Numbered from the stretch's first letter, positions 8,301 to 17,515 are shown. The stretch: 64,000 bases of DNA from Azospirillum halopraeferens DSM 3675 (GCF_000429625.1 NZ_KE386928.1:207125-271124); one strand, 5' to 3'. Made by a program: numbers and translations. Notes: a model not told the origin generated them from the sequence alone.

Positions 8301-9683
8301 ATGACTATCGTCTACCGAACGTTGATGGCGGCCGTGCTGGCGCCGGTCGGTGGCGCCCTGCTGTTCCTATGTGTGGCTCTGCCGTTCAACATCGCCACCC
8401 ATGAAGCCGACCTGGCGGCGGTGCGGGACGGGCTGCGGGCTGCCGATGCGCGCCGCGCCTTCCTGGCCGACCCGCGGAGCGCCGTGCTGGGGGTGCCGTT
8501 CGACCCGGTGCGCGGTAGCGACCAGTTCACCGATTGCATCGTGCTGCTGCAGGTCCTCTACCGCCACGAGGATCGGTTGAAGGATGCGGTCGATTCCCGC
8601 ATGGGCGAGTTCACCCCGGTCCCCTGCGAGCGGGTGATGCAGGCGGTGGACGGCGCGGTGTCGCCGCCGGGATCCTACTTCCGCTACTGGATGGGATCGC
8701 GCTACCTGCTCCAGGCCTTTCTGCCGGCGATGACGGTGGAGGAGGTGAGGAACCTCTATAAAACCTTGTCCTATGGGGCGGTCGCGGTGCTGGTCCTGGC
8801 GGCGTTCCGGGTGTCGCGGCCGGTCGGCCTGGCCGTTCTCCCGGTCGGCGCCGCGTTGATCGTCGGGCTCGGCCTCGACGTGTTCGGCCAGCACCTCGGC
8901 CACGCTCCGACCTATTTCGTTCCGATGGCCCTGGCGGCGCTGATGTGCGCCGTTTCCGGCTGGTTCGTCGACGTGGGGCGCCGACTCGTCGCCGTCGCCG
9001 TGATCGCCGCGTCCGTTGCCTACTTCGACATTCTCAGCGGCGGCCTGCCCTTCATGCTGGCGCTGATGCTCTTCATCACGCACCTCTGCTACGGCAGCAC
9101 CCTGTCGCCGCACGGGTCCGCCCGTGCCGGGAACCCGATCCTGTCCTTCGCCGCGGTCGGCGCGGTGTTCACCGCGACCGCGATCCTGGTGGTGGTCGCG
9201 AAACTGGCGGCCATGGCGACCATCGCCGGCATGCACGACCCATTCTCGGCCTTCCTCGCGTCGCTGTCGGACCGTATGGGGACCACGGTGCTCGACTTCA
9301 CGGTGACGCGTGCGATGGTGTTCGAGAAGCTGTGGGAGTTCCGCGTGTTCGCCTTCTCCGGCAGCCCGTTGCGCGCCGACCTCGTCCTGGCGGCCGGTGC
9401 CGCCGCCTGGGGACTGGCGATCGCTGCCGCGCCTCTGTGCCGGTCCCGGCGGACGGTGGCGCTGGACGTGCTGCTGCTGTTGGCAGCGGCGGCAACGGTC
9501 CCGGCATGGTACATGGCGTTCGTGAACCACACCTTCATCCACACCTGGTTCATGGTCCGGGTCGGCACGCTTCCCGTTGCCATAGGCTTCTCCGCCCTGG
9601 TGGTGGTGGCGGTCGCGATGGTAAGGCAGAGGCGTGCGGCGGCAGCGTTGGGCTGGGTCGGGGAACCGGCGTGGCGGGGCTGA
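8301..9683 (+). CDS. Polytopic membrane protein, possible GT-C-type glycosyltransferase
   Basis: 460 residues, not assigned to a family. About nine to ten hydrophobic helices follow an N-terminal anchor (residues 8-28) and a ~100-residue extracytoplasmic loop rich in charged residues and containing two cysteines. It has the general look of GT-C enzymes (loop after TM1, many helices), but no convincing DD/DE motif was found. It is divergent from the GT2-GtrA pair and 54 bp upstream of a methyltransferase on the same strand. A role in envelope polysaccharide or lipid modification is inferred from context only. Confidence 0.6.
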   Translation: MTIVYRTLMAAVLAPVGGALLFLCVALPFNIATHEADLAAVRDGLRAADARRAFLADPRSAVLGVPFDPVRGSDQFTDCIVLLQVLYRHEDRLKDAVDSRMGEFTPVPCERVMQAVDGAVSPPGSYFRYWMGSRYLLQAFLPAMTVEEVRNLYKTLSYGAVAVLVLAAFRVSRPVGLAVLPVGAALIVGLGLDVFGQHLGHAPTYFVPMALAALMCAVSGWFVDVGRRLVAVAVIAASVAYFDILSGGLPFMLALMLFITHLCYGSTLSPHGSARAGNPILSFAAVGAVFTATAILVVVAKLAAMATIAGMHDPFSAFLASLSDRMGTTVLDFTVTRAMVFEKLWEFRVFAFSGSPLRADLVLAAGAAAWGLAIAAAPLCRSRRTVALDVLLLLAAAATVPAWYMAFVNHTFIHTWFMVRVGTLPVAIGFSALVVVAVAMVRQRRAAAALGWVGEPAWRG

Positions 9684-9737
9684 TCCGCTTGCAGATTACG
9701 GGCGCCGATCATCGGCGCAGGTGCGCAAGGGGGGGAT

Positions 9738-10823
9738 ATGCGATCGCTGACCCGATGGATCCGTCGGCGCGATGAGGAGGCGCCTCTCTCGGCCGGGGCG
9801 GCTGCCGCGTCGGACGCGGCGGCGGAGCCTGCGGCGCAGAGCAAGGGCGAGGGTGAGGGCGAAGACGCCCGCACCGCCACACGCGCCACCCTGACCGACG
9901 AGTGGAAGCAGCGCCAGGCCAAGGTGGACTGGATGCATGCCCCGCAGATGGCGCCCTACGTCAACGGCCTGGTGTCCGGGCGCGCCATGGAGGACGGCGG
10001 CCATTGGTCGGCGTACGCGTGCAACCTTCATGTCCGGCCGCTGTACGAACGGCGGCGCGCGTCCGGCGCGGATGGGGGCACGGGCCTGTCGATGCTCGCC
10101 GTCGGCTGCGGCACCGCTCACATCGAGCGCAGCCTGGTCGAGGCGTTCCGCTGGCCGGTCAGCCGCCTGGTGGGGCTCGAGTACGACGATGCCCTGCGCG
10201 CCGCCGCGGCGGCCTCGTTCGCGGAACTGCCCGAAGTCGATGCGACGTTCCGCCACTTCGACTTCAACGGTGACAACAGCGCCGGCGAGCGGTTCGACAT
10301 CGTCTTCTGTTGCCACGCCATCCACCACGCGACCGAGGTGGAGGGGCTTCTGCGCTTCATCAATGCCAGCCTGAAGGACGACGGACTGTTCATCGGCATC
10401 GAGTACTTCGGTCCGACGCGTTTCCAGATCGAGCACGACGTGCTGCCGATCATCGAGGAGCTGTTCGCCATGCTGCCGCCGGACCTTCGGCGCGACCTGG
10501 GCGATCCCGACGGCGCGGTGGCCGAGCGCTTCAGGCCCGCCACCATCGCCGAGGTCGCCGGCTTCGACCCCTCGGAATCGGTGCGCAGTTCCGACCTGCG
10601 TACGCTGCTGTTCGCCACCTTTCCGGTGCTCGACCTCAAGCCGATGGGGGGGACGATCCTGCGCTGGCTGCTGCAGAACCGTGCCGGCAACTTCCGGGAC
10701 GACGACCCCAACCACGTGGCGATCATCCGCCTGCTCCAGTTCATCGAGCGCGAATTCATCGCCTTGCGGCGCATCCGCTCCGACGACTTGTTCTTCGTCG
10801 TCGGCAAGAGCGATCGCATCTAG
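9738..10823 (+). CDS. Class I SAM-dependent methyltransferase
   Basis: 361 residues. A variable Ala/Glu-rich N-terminus (1-55) precedes a Rossmann methyltransferase core: motif I is LSMLAVGCGTAHIERSL (about 117-133), the acidic ribose-binding position is in GLEYDDA, and the post-II segment is FDIVFCCHAIHH. The C-terminal ~150 residues are helical and unassigned. Such enzymes beside glycosyltransferases often methylate sugars. The substrate is unknown. It probably shares a transcript with the membrane protein upstream. Confidence 0.78.
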   Translation: MRSLTRWIRRRDEEAPLSAGAAAASDAAAEPAAQSKGEGEGEDARTATRATLTDEWKQRQAKVDWMHAPQMAPYVNGLVSGRAMEDGGHWSAYACNLHVRPLYERRRASGADGGTGLSMLAVGCGTAHIERSLVEAFRWPVSRLVGLEYDDALRAAAAASFAELPEVDATFRHFDFNGDNSAGERFDIVFCCHAIHHATEVEGLLRFINASLKDDGLFIGIEYFGPTRFQIEHDVLPIIEELFAMLPPDLRRDLGDPDGAVAERFRPATIAEVAGFDPSESVRSSDLRTLLFATFPVLDLKPMGGTILRWLLQNRAGNFRDDDPNHVAIIRLLQFIEREFIALRRIRSDDLFFVVGKSDRI

Positions 10824-10825
10824 TC

Positions 10826-10860
10826 CCGGGTTCGGTCAGTCATGACGTCGAACCCGGTTT
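10826..10860. terminator. Hairpin between convergent genes
   Basis: Nine-base arms CCGGGTTCG (10826-10834) and CGAACCCGG (10849-10857) are followed by TTT. It lies between the convergent methyltransferase and the 10902-12527 gene. The short T run makes it a weak intrinsic terminator. Confidence 0.5.
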
Positions 10861-10901
10861 CGGCCGCGACGGCGGCCGCGGCCCGATAGGGCTGAATTGC
10901 T

Positions 10902-12527
10902 CTATCCGGCGCCCCCGCTGCCGGAAACCCGCTCAACCCGGCACAGGTTCAGCGGCTCCCCGAGGTTGTTGGGGATGACGCGGCAGGCGTCGGGGTCGAG
11001 GCGCAGCCCCATCAGCGCCGCCGCGCGCGCGGCACCCGGCGTGTCGGGGATGGTGCTGAGCATCAGGAAGCGTCCCTCGTGCGCCGCCACCCGCCGCTGC
11101 ACGATGCCGAGGTAGGCGTTGCCCACCGAATCCGGTTGCAGGAAGTTGGACTGGATGCGCACGAAGGGAATCTGCGGCGGGAACTCCGGGATGACGTGGG
11201 ACGTCGCCCAGTAGCCGGCCATCAGCACCATGGTTTCATGGGGCGCCTCGACCGGCGGCACCTCCGCCTGCACCCAGGTGCGGCTCCACGGCACGCGGCC
11301 CCAATCGGCGGGCACCGCCGTCGCCTGCGCCGTCGCCAGCAGCAGCACCGCTAGGCCCAGCCGGGCGCCGCGCCGCAGCGGCAGCCACCCCGCCGCCAGC
11401 ACGATGGCGAGGGGCGCCACCATCTCCAGCGGCACCAGATAGCGGTAGATGCAGAACATCCACACCCACAGCGCGTAGGCCGCCGCGACCGCCACCAGCA
11501 GGAAACGGGCCGCCGCGGGGTCGCCGACCGGGCGCGCCCGCCGGCCCGCCAGCCGGGCGATGCCGCCGGCCAGCACCGCCAGCGGCACCAGCACAAACAG
11601 GATCACCACCCGCAGGTCGAACCACGGCACCTCGCCCGCCGCCAGCGGTTCGGCGGTGAAGATGAAGGGGAACAGCAGCCGCTCCCGCAGGCCGTCGGGG
11701 AAGAAGGAGACGTTGCGGTACGCGTCGGGGGCGGCGAAGGGTGACAGGAACAGATGGTTCATGTGAGGGAACAGGGGGTTCCCGTAATCCTGCCAGAGGT
11801 GCGCCATCCAGAAGCCGGACACCGCCGCCACGCCCGCCAGCGCCCCGATCCCGAAGACGACCGCCAGCCACAGCCGCCGCCACGGCGACCCCGGCAGCAC
11901 CGGGAAGGCGAGACACAGGCCCGTGGCGTAGATCGCCATGGGCATCTTCAGCCCCATGGCGGCCCCGGCGAGCATCCCGGCGGCGGCGGCGCGCCACGCC
12001 GCCGGGCGCGCCGGTCCGCGCGTCAGTCCGGGGATGTCGGCGAGCACGATCACCAGAGCCCCCAGCACGCCGAGGCTCAGCACGTTGTCATAGAAGGTGG
12101 TGCCGATCAGGCCGAGCGCGCCGCCGCCCAGGCCCGCCATGACGCCGACGATGGCGGCCAACCCGACCCGCCCCATGTCCGGCAGCGGGCGCAGCGCCGC
12201 CAGCGCCGCCGCGAAGGCGAGCGACAGGTTGATCCCCTGCACCGTGCCGAGCAGGAAGCCGACCACGGGCGCCGGCCAGGCCGAGGCGGCCAGGAAGAAC
12301 GGAACGTCCAGCAGCGGGTTGTAGAAGGTCGGCATCTGCGCCGGCAGCAGATCGAAACCGATTCGTCCGGTCAGGAAGGCGTAGGCGTTGTACCAGTGGT
12401 AGTTCCGCAGGTCCCAGTTGGCGTCCATGCCGTAGCGCAGGGTCAGCGCCCCGTAGGCGAGCGGCGCCAGCCACAGGAACAGGCGGGCCAGGAACCGGGC
12501 GCGGCGGTCGGCGGTCGGCAGGATCAT
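10902..12527 (-). CDS. Large polytopic membrane protein, GT87/GT-C-like
   Basis: 541 residues with roughly 11-12 predicted helices. After the first helix come YGMDANWDLRNYHWYNAY and an aromatic-rich loop; the WDLRNYH motif with its Asp, next to TM1, resembles the catalytic loop of GT-C glycosyltransferases. The C-terminal ~110 residues are a soluble extracytoplasmic domain. The ATG at 12527 gives the first helix at residues 15-35; upstream coding potential is not convincing and no clear Shine-Dalgarno is seen. Likely work is transfer of a sugar from a lipid carrier in the periplasm; this is inferred. Confidence 0.65.
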   Translation of the reverse strand: MILPTADRRARFLARLFLWLAPLAYGALTLRYGMDANWDLRNYHWYNAYAFLTGRIGFDLLPAQMPTFYNPLLDVPFFLAASAWPAPVVGFLLGTVQGINLSLAFAAALAALRPLPDMGRVGLAAIVGVMAGLGGGALGLIGTTFYDNVLSLGVLGALVIVLADIPGLTRGPARPAAWRAAAAGMLAGAAMGLKMPMAIYATGLCLAFPVLPGSPWRRLWLAVVFGIGALAGVAAVSGFWMAHLWQDYGNPLFPHMNHLFLSPFAAPDAYRNVSFFPDGLRERLLFPFIFTAEPLAAGEVPWFDLRVVILFVLVPLAVLAGGIARLAGRRARPVGDPAAARFLLVAVAAAYALWVWMFCIYRYLVPLEMVAPLAIVLAAGWLPLRRGARLGLAVLLLATAQATAVPADWGRVPWSRTWVQAEVPPVEAPHETMVLMAGYWATSHVIPEFPPQIPFVRIQSNFLQPDSVGNAYLGIVQRRVAAHEGRFLMLSTIPDTPGAARAAALMGLRLDPDACRVIPNNLGEPLNLCRVERVSGSGGAG

Positions 12528-12746
12528 GGCGAGGCGGCCGGCGGTCGGAGGGGCGAGCGACGCATTTGTGTTAAGCCAGACGAGCGATGGCCGCAAGGCC
12601 GGCGCAGCGGCGAAGCCTGTGAAACCCTTCGCTTCCGCCGGGTGGAAACGCGGTGAAGCTGCCTCTGGCGTCGACGGCGCCAGTCTGCTATTCACCGGAC
12701 TCCGACCGGCGCCTTTGCCGAAATTTCGCGCGCGACAGGTAATGCG

Positions 12747-13358
12747 ATGGATAAATTCACCGTTCTCACGGGCGTGGCGGCTCCGCTGCCGATGATCAAC
12801 GTCGACACCGACATGATCATCCCCAAGCAGTTCCTGAAGACCATCAAGCGGACCGGTCTGGGCAAGCATCTGTTCGACGAGATGCGCTACACCCCCGACG
12901 GTGGCGAGGTCGAGGGCTTCGTGCTCAACAAGCCCGCCTATCGCAACGCCAGGATCCTGGTTTCCGGCGACAATTTCGGCTGCGGCTCCTCGCGTGAGCA
13001 TGCGCCGTGGGCGCTGCTGGATTTCGGCATCCGCTGCGTCATCGCGCCGAGCTTCGCCGACATCTTCTACAACAATTGCTTCAAGAACGGCATCCTGCCG
13101 ATCAAGCTGCCCAAGGAGCAGGTGGATCTGCTGCTGGACGACGCCGGGCGCGGGTCCAACGCGGTCATCACCGTCGACCTGGAAAAGCAGGAGATCACCG
13201 GCCCCGACGGCGGCACGATCCGCTTCGACGTGGATCCGTTCCGCAAGCACTGCCTGCTCAACGGCCTGGACGACATCGGTCTGACCCTGCAGCAGGTGTC
13301 GGCCATCGATTCCTTCGAGGCCGGCCGGCGCACGCAGCAGCCCTGGCTGGCGCTCTGA
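12747..13358 (+). CDS. leuD: 3-isopropylmalate dehydratase small subunit
   Basis: 203 residues. It forms the isomerase of leucine synthesis with LeuC, which is not in this window. The swivelling aconitase domain shows NVDTDMIIPKQFLKTI and NFGCGSSREHAPWAL, which bind substrate. It is followed by leuB 81 bp downstream. leuC probably lies elsewhere, since the upstream neighbour is a membrane protein on the other strand. Confidence 0.96.
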   Translation: MDKFTVLTGVAAPLPMINVDTDMIIPKQFLKTIKRTGLGKHLFDEMRYTPDGGEVEGFVLNKPAYRNARILVSGDNFGCGSSREHAPWALLDFGIRCVIAPSFADIFYNNCFKNGILPIKLPKEQVDLLLDDAGRGSNAVITVDLEKQEITGPDGGTIRFDVDPFRKHCLLNGLDDIGLTLQQVSAIDSFEAGRRTQQPWLAL

Positions 13359-13439
13359 TCGCAACCCGATCGCCGCGGCGCCGGTGCGCCGCACCCTGAC
13401 CAGTTCCCATTTGAGACCAAGAAAGCGGAGCCCTTAAAG

Positions 13440-14552
13440 ATGGCCGCCCCCAAGAAGATCCTCTTCCTCCCCGGCGACGGTATCGGTCCCGAGGTCATGC
13501 GGCAGGTGCGCCGCATCATCGACTGGATGGACCGCCGCCGCGGCGTGCCCTTCGATGTGACCGAAGGGCTGGTCGGCGGTGCGGCCATCGACGCCCACGG
13601 CGTGCCCCTGGCGGACGAGACGCTGGCCGAGGCCAAGGCGGCCGACGCGGTGCTGCTGGGCGCCGTCGGCGGCCCGAAGTGGGACAACGTCGCCTTCGAG
13701 ATCCGGCCCGAGGCCGGCCTGCTGGCCCTGCGCAAGGAGCTGGGGCTGTTCGCCAACCTGCGCCCGGCAGTGGTCTTCGACGCGCTGATCGACGCCTCCA
13801 CCCTGAAGGCGGACGTGGTGCGCGGGCTCGACCTGATGATCGTGCGCGAGCTGACCGGCGGCGTCTATTTCGGTGAGCCGCGCGGCATCGAGGAGCTGCC
13901 CAACGGCGAGCGCCGCGGCATCAACACGCAGGTCTACACCACCAGCGAGATCCGCCGCGTCGCGGCCGTCGCCTTCGAGCTGGCGCGCAAGCGCGGCAAC
14001 AAGGTCCACTCCGTGGAGAAGGCGAACGTCATGGAGTCCGGCCGCCTGTGGCGCCAGGAAGTGATCAGGCTGCACGAGGAGCAGTTCTCCGACGTGCAGC
14101 TCGAGCACATGTACGCCGACAACTGCGCCATGCAGCTTCTGCGCAATCCCAAGCAGTTCGACGTGATCGTCACCGACAACCTGTTCGGCGACATCCTGTC
14201 GGACGAGGCGGCGATGATGACCGGCTCGCTGGGCATGCTGCCGTCGGCCTCGCTGGGTGCGGCGGACGCCAACGGGAACCGCAAGGCCCTGTACGAGCCG
14301 GTGCACGGCTCCGCCCCGGATATCGCCGGCAAGGACCTGGCGAACCCCATCGCCTCCATGCTGTCGTTCGCCATGGCGCTGCGCTACTCCTTCGATCTGG
14401 GCGGTGACGCCGACATGATCGAGAAGGCGGTGCAGAACGTCCTGGGCGGCGGCATGCGCACGTCCGACATCATGGCGCCGGGCATGGCCCGCTGCTCCAC
14501 CACCGTGATGGGCGATTCGATCCTGCGCGAACTGGACAAGATGTCCGCCTGA
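13440..14552 (+). CDS. leuB: 3-isopropylmalate dehydrogenase
   Basis: 370 residues, the normal length. It oxidises and decarboxylates 3-isopropylmalate with NAD+ in leucine synthesis. The opening ILFLPGDGIGPEV, the active-site region VYFGEPRG, the metal-binding VTDNLFGDILSDEA and the NAD-binding HGSAPDIAGK are all present. GGAG stands about 10 bases upstream of the ATG. It is co-directional with leuD and ended by a strong terminator. Confidence 0.97.
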   Translation: MAAPKKILFLPGDGIGPEVMRQVRRIIDWMDRRRGVPFDVTEGLVGGAAIDAHGVPLADETLAEAKAADAVLLGAVGGPKWDNVAFEIRPEAGLLALRKELGLFANLRPAVVFDALIDASTLKADVVRGLDLMIVRELTGGVYFGEPRGIEELPNGERRGINTQVYTTSEIRRVAAVAFELARKRGNKVHSVEKANVMESGRLWRQEVIRLHEEQFSDVQLEHMYADNCAMQLLRNPKQFDVIVTDNLFGDILSDEAAMMTGSLGMLPSASLGAADANGNRKALYEPVHGSAPDIAGKDLANPIASMLSFAMALRYSFDLGGDADMIEKAVQNVLGGGMRTSDIMAPGMARCSTTVMGDSILRELDKMSA

Positions 14553-14570
14553 TCGCGGACGCCGCATCCG

Positions 14571-14611
14571 AAAAAAAATGGCCCCCTTCCCGACCGGGAA
14601 GGGGGCTTTTT
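14571..14611. terminator. Bidirectional intrinsic terminator after leuB
   Basis: An 11-bp stem (14581-14591 with 14596-14606, GCCCCCTTCCC / GGGAAGGGGGC) with a 4-base loop is followed by TTTTT and preceded by AAAAAAAA. It ends leuB on the plus strand and the KGG-protein gene arriving on the minus strand. Confidence 0.92.
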
Positions 14612-14640
14612 CATAAGCCGCTTCGACGTCTGCGTCGGCG

Positions 14641-14934
14641 TCAATCCCCGTGCTCGGCGGCCCGTTCCGAGCCGCGGCCGCCATGGCTGGCCTGCCCGCC
14701 CTTGCGGCCGGCTTCCGCCGCCAGCGCCGGGTTCTTGGAGAAGCTGCGCGACGACGCCGGAACGCTGCGGCCGCCCTTGCGGCCCGCCTCGGCGGCGAGT
14801 TCGGGGTTCTTGGAGAAGCTTCGCTTGGCGGCGGGCACGCTCTCTCCGCCCTTGCTGGCGATTTCCCGCTGCCGCTCCCGATCCATCGACGCGAAGCCAC
14901 GGTTCGACGTGCGTCCCCCGTCCTTGGAAGCCAT
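14641..14934 (-). CDS. KGG-repeat (Con-10/GsiB-type) stress protein
   Basis: 97 residues, very hydrophilic, rich in Gly, Ser and Arg. Two near-identical units, SFSKNPELAAEAGRKGG and SFSKNPALAAEAGRKGG, and an earlier EIASKGGES unit are the KGG repeats of Con-10/GsiB-like proteins, which accumulate under general stress and desiccation and behave like LEA/hydrophilin proteins. A strong GGAGGT lies upstream of the ATG. A GGAAC-N17-GGTT promoter upstream fits control by the general-stress sigma factor EcfG. Confidence 0.85.
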   Translation of the reverse strand: MASKDGGRTSNRGFASMDRERQREIASKGGESVPAAKRSFSKNPELAAEAGRKGGRSVPASSRSFSKNPALAAEAGRKGGQASHGGRGSERAAEHGD

Positions 14935-14963
14935 GTCCCACCTCCACCTTTGCCACGCCTCGG

Positions 14964-14990
14964 AAACCGCGGGGGCGGGTGGTTGGTTCC
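14964..14990 (-). promoter_or_regulatory. Putative EcfG (general stress) promoter
   Basis: On the minus strand GGAAC (14986-14990) is followed after exactly 17 bp by GGTTT (14964-14968). The alphaproteobacterial EcfG consensus is GGAAC-N16/17-CGTT or close variants. It points at the KGG stress gene whose ATG is 30 bp downstream. Confidence 0.55.
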
Positions 14991-15005
14991 GTTTCTGCGC
15001 GCACG

Positions 15006-15944
15006 TTAGAGGTGTGTGCCCGCTTCGCGTCTGCGGGATGACCCGGCGGGACCGGCCGACGGCACAGGGTGCAGGGCGGCGCGCCCGGCGTCCAGCACGG
15101 CGCGGGTGAGGCCGGCGAGGGTCGTTCCGGCGATCCGGCTGTGCTGCCAGTGGAGCGGCACGTCGAGCGTCGCCCCGGGCACCAGGGCCACCAGCCGCCC
15201 CGCGCGCAGATGGCCGGCGACGAGCACCTCGGGGTTCATGCCCCAGCCCAGCCCGGCCAGGGCGGCGTCGACGAACGCCCGGCTGGAGGGCAGCCAATGG
15301 GTGAGCGGCGGCTCCCCGATCCCGAAGCGGTCCCGCAGCCATTGCGTCTGGAGCCGGTCCTTGCGGTTGAAGGTCATGGCCGGGGCGCGGGTGATGGCCG
15401 CCGGGGTGACGCCGTCGGGGAAATGCCGGCGGACGTAGTCCGGGCTGGCGGTCGCCACATAGCGCAGCGCCCCCAGCGCGTGAACATCGCACCCCTGGAC
15501 GGGCGTCCCGGAGGCGGTGACGGCCGCCAGCACCTCGCCGTTGCGCAGCCAGTCGGCGCTGTGATCCTGGTCGTCGAGAACGAGATCGAACAGCACATCG
15601 TCCGTCCGGGCCATGGCGGACACGAACCAGGTGGCGAGGCTGTCGGCGTTCACCGCGATGCGCAGCGTCACCGGCGCCGCAGCCGGACCGATGCCGGGCA
15701 GGGTCCCGCGCAGCGCGTCCTCCAGCAGGGAGACCTGCTCCACATGCTGGCACAGGCGTTGACCGGCGGCCGTGCCGGTGCAGGGCTGGCCGCGCACCAC
15801 CAGGACCGTGCCCAGCCGCTCCTCCAGCAGCTTGACGCGCTGCGACACGGCCGAGGGGGTCACGTGAAGCTGCCGGGCGGCCCGTTCGAAGCTGCCGGTC
15901 CGGATGACCGCGGCCAGCGCGGAGAGGAGCGCGTAGTCGAACAT
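15006..15944 (-). CDS. argP: LysR-family regulator ArgP/LysG
   Basis: 312 residues. The N-terminal winged helix (about 1-60; SFERAARQLHVTPSAVSQRVK recognition region) is followed by a LysR effector domain. The LLEERLGTVLVVRGQP segment and the divergent LysE/ArgO neighbour identify the ArgP (IciA)/LysG branch, which senses Lys/Arg and activates the exporter gene. The start at 15944 leaves a 95-bp shared control region. The basic C-terminal tail is not conserved. Confidence 0.9.
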   Translation of the reverse strand: MFDYALLSALAAVIRTGSFERAARQLHVTPSAVSQRVKLLEERLGTVLVVRGQPCTGTAAGQRLCQHVEQVSLLEDALRGTLPGIGPAAAPVTLRIAVNADSLATWFVSAMARTDDVLFDLVLDDQDHSADWLRNGEVLAAVTASGTPVQGCDVHALGALRYVATASPDYVRRHFPDGVTPAAITRAPAMTFNRKDRLQTQWLRDRFGIGEPPLTHWLPSSRAFVDAALAGLGWGMNPEVLVAGHLRAGRLVALVPGATLDVPLHWQHSRIAGTTLAGLTRAVLDAGRAALHPVPSAGPAGSSRRREAGTHL

Positions 15945-16039
15945 GATTCAGCACTGCTTAATCAGCACAAGGATGTTTAACGCTGCTAATGCCGCATCGC
16001 GTGGTAGCACGGATCGCCGCTTCCGCGAAAGGTGCCGCC
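15945..16039. promoter_or_regulatory. argP-argO divergent control region
   Basis: A 95-bp AT-richer spacer. It holds interrupted dyads such as TGCTTAATCAGCA and a downstream TTAACGCTGCTAA, as expected for a LysR-type regulator binding between its own gene and its target. Exact sites are inferred from symmetry. Confidence 0.5.
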
Positions 16040-16639
16040 ATGCTGTCCGCCTTCCTGCCGGGATTCCTCCTCGGCCTCAGCCTCATCGTCGCCATCGGTG
16101 CCCAGAATGCGTTCGTGCTGCGCCAGGGCTTGCGGGACGAGCATGTGGCGGCCGTCTGCCTGACCTGCGCCCTGTCGGACGCCGTGCTGATCCGGGCCGG
16201 CGTCAGCGGCTTCGCGCAGGCCGGTGACCGGCTGCCGTGGCTCGTGCCGGCGATGAGCTATGCCGGTGCCGCCTTCCTGGTGGTCTACGGGATCGGGCGC
16301 TTCCGGGCCGGTCTGCGGGCCGGCGGCGGCCTGGCGCCGGCCGATGCGGTGCCTGCGGGGCTGGGGCCCACGCTGCTGATGTGCCTGGCGCTGACGTGGC
16401 TCAACCCGCACGTCTACCTGGACACGCTGGTCCTGGTCGGCTCGGTGTCCACCCGCTTCGGGGAGGGGCGGGACGCCTTCGCCCTGGGCGCCATGACCGC
16501 CTCCTTCGCCTTCTTCTTCGCCCTGGGCTATGGTGCGCGCCTGCTGCGCCCGGTGTTCGCCCGCCCCGGCGCATGGCGGGTGATGGAGTTCGCCATGGCC
16601 ATCGTGATGTGGGCGATCGCGGTGCGTCTGGTCGTATGA
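16040..16639 (+). CDS. argO: Basic amino acid exporter, LysE/ArgO family
   Basis: 199 residues with six hydrophobic segments. The N-terminus LSLIVAIGAQNAFVLRQGL is diagnostic for LysE/ArgO exporters; the central LTWLNPHVYLDTLVLVGSV is the second family motif. It exports lysine and/or arginine from the cytoplasm under control of the divergent argP. The ATG at 16040 has AAAGGTG upstream and puts the first helix at the right distance; an earlier in-frame ATG would add a hydrophilic 17-residue extension. Confidence 0.92.
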   Translation: MLSAFLPGFLLGLSLIVAIGAQNAFVLRQGLRDEHVAAVCLTCALSDAVLIRAGVSGFAQAGDRLPWLVPAMSYAGAAFLVVYGIGRFRAGLRAGGGLAPADAVPAGLGPTLLMCLALTWLNPHVYLDTLVLVGSVSTRFGEGRDAFALGAMTASFAFFFALGYGARLLRPVFARPGAWRVMEFAMAIVMWAIAVRLVV

Positions 16640-16651
16640 GCCGAAAGCGGG

Positions 16652-17515
16652 TCAGCGTCCGCCGGAGCGGCGGGGCAGGGCGGCCGGGCGCAAGGCCCCG
16701 CCGACGGAGCGGACGGGCAGCGTTGCCTCCTGCCGGCGCTTGTCGAACTGCTCGAAGATGCGCAGCAGGTGACCGGCCGTGTCCTCGCCGTAGCGGACGT
16801 CGATTCGGGCGCGGCCCAGCTCGCTCGCCAGGTCTTCGCGCAGGTGGCCGAACATGGCTTCGAACAGCGCGTCGAAGTGCGCGTCGGTGAAGGTGAAGCG
16901 TTGATCGCGCAGGGTCTCGGTCATGCGGCGCACGAAGGACTGGCGTTGGAAATGGAACTGCTTGAAGCGCAGCAGCACCCGCACGAACACCGCCCCGGCC
17001 ACCGCCGGCAAGGTGATGTGGCGGCGGATGCGCTCCCACACTTCGGCGTCGCGGCCGCTGCCGATCTGGCGGAAGACGGCGACGGCGTCGGCGTTCATTG
17101 CCTCCCATTCCTTCTCGTAGAACAGACCGGCCAGCGTGGCTTGCAGCCCCGGGACGGCGACACGGGGGAACAGCGCGCCGGTGAGGGGATCGACCTCCTC
17201 CGGCACGGTGCCGGGCACCGTGGAGAAGATCAGGCGGGTGACGAAGTCGCGCCGCCGCCCCTCGTCCGCGGGATCGGCAACGGGTGTGGCGTGGGGTGCG
17301 CCACGCTCGGTGCAGGTGCGGCAGGTGCGGGCGAACAGGGGCAGGGCCCGCGGCCACTGCTCCATCAGGGCGCCGAAGGCGCGCCCCAGCTCCTCGCGGG
17401 TCACCACGCCCCGGGCGTTGAGCTGTGGGGCCATCGCCTCATGGATCGTGCGCACGAGGGTGCCGGCGACATCGTGATGGCGGACGAACGGCGGGGTGTC
17501 GGAGATCTCGGCCAT
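16652..17515 (-). CDS. Conserved-looking soluble protein of unknown function
   Basis: 287 residues, not recognised. Helical, no signal peptide or confident membrane helix. It has a CRTCTERG segment near residue 65 and a long basic/aromatic helix KQFHFQRQSFVRRMTETL. The tail is Arg/Ala/Pro-rich. Convergent with argO (12-bp gap). It is separated from lysS upstream by an intrinsic terminator and a CRP-like site, so it probably has its own promoter. Confidence 0.6.
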   Translation of the reverse strand: MAEISDTPPFVRHHDVAGTLVRTIHEAMAPQLNARGVVTREELGRAFGALMEQWPRALPLFARTCRTCTERGAPHATPVADPADEGRRRDFVTRLIFSTVPGTVPEEVDPLTGALFPRVAVPGLQATLAGLFYEKEWEAMNADAVAVFRQIGSGRDAEVWERIRRHITLPAVAGAVFVRVLLRFKQFHFQRQSFVRRMTETLRDQRFTFTDAHFDALFEAMFGHLREDLASELGRARIDVRYGEDTAGHLLRIFEQFDKRRQEATLPVRSVGGALRPAALPRRSGGR

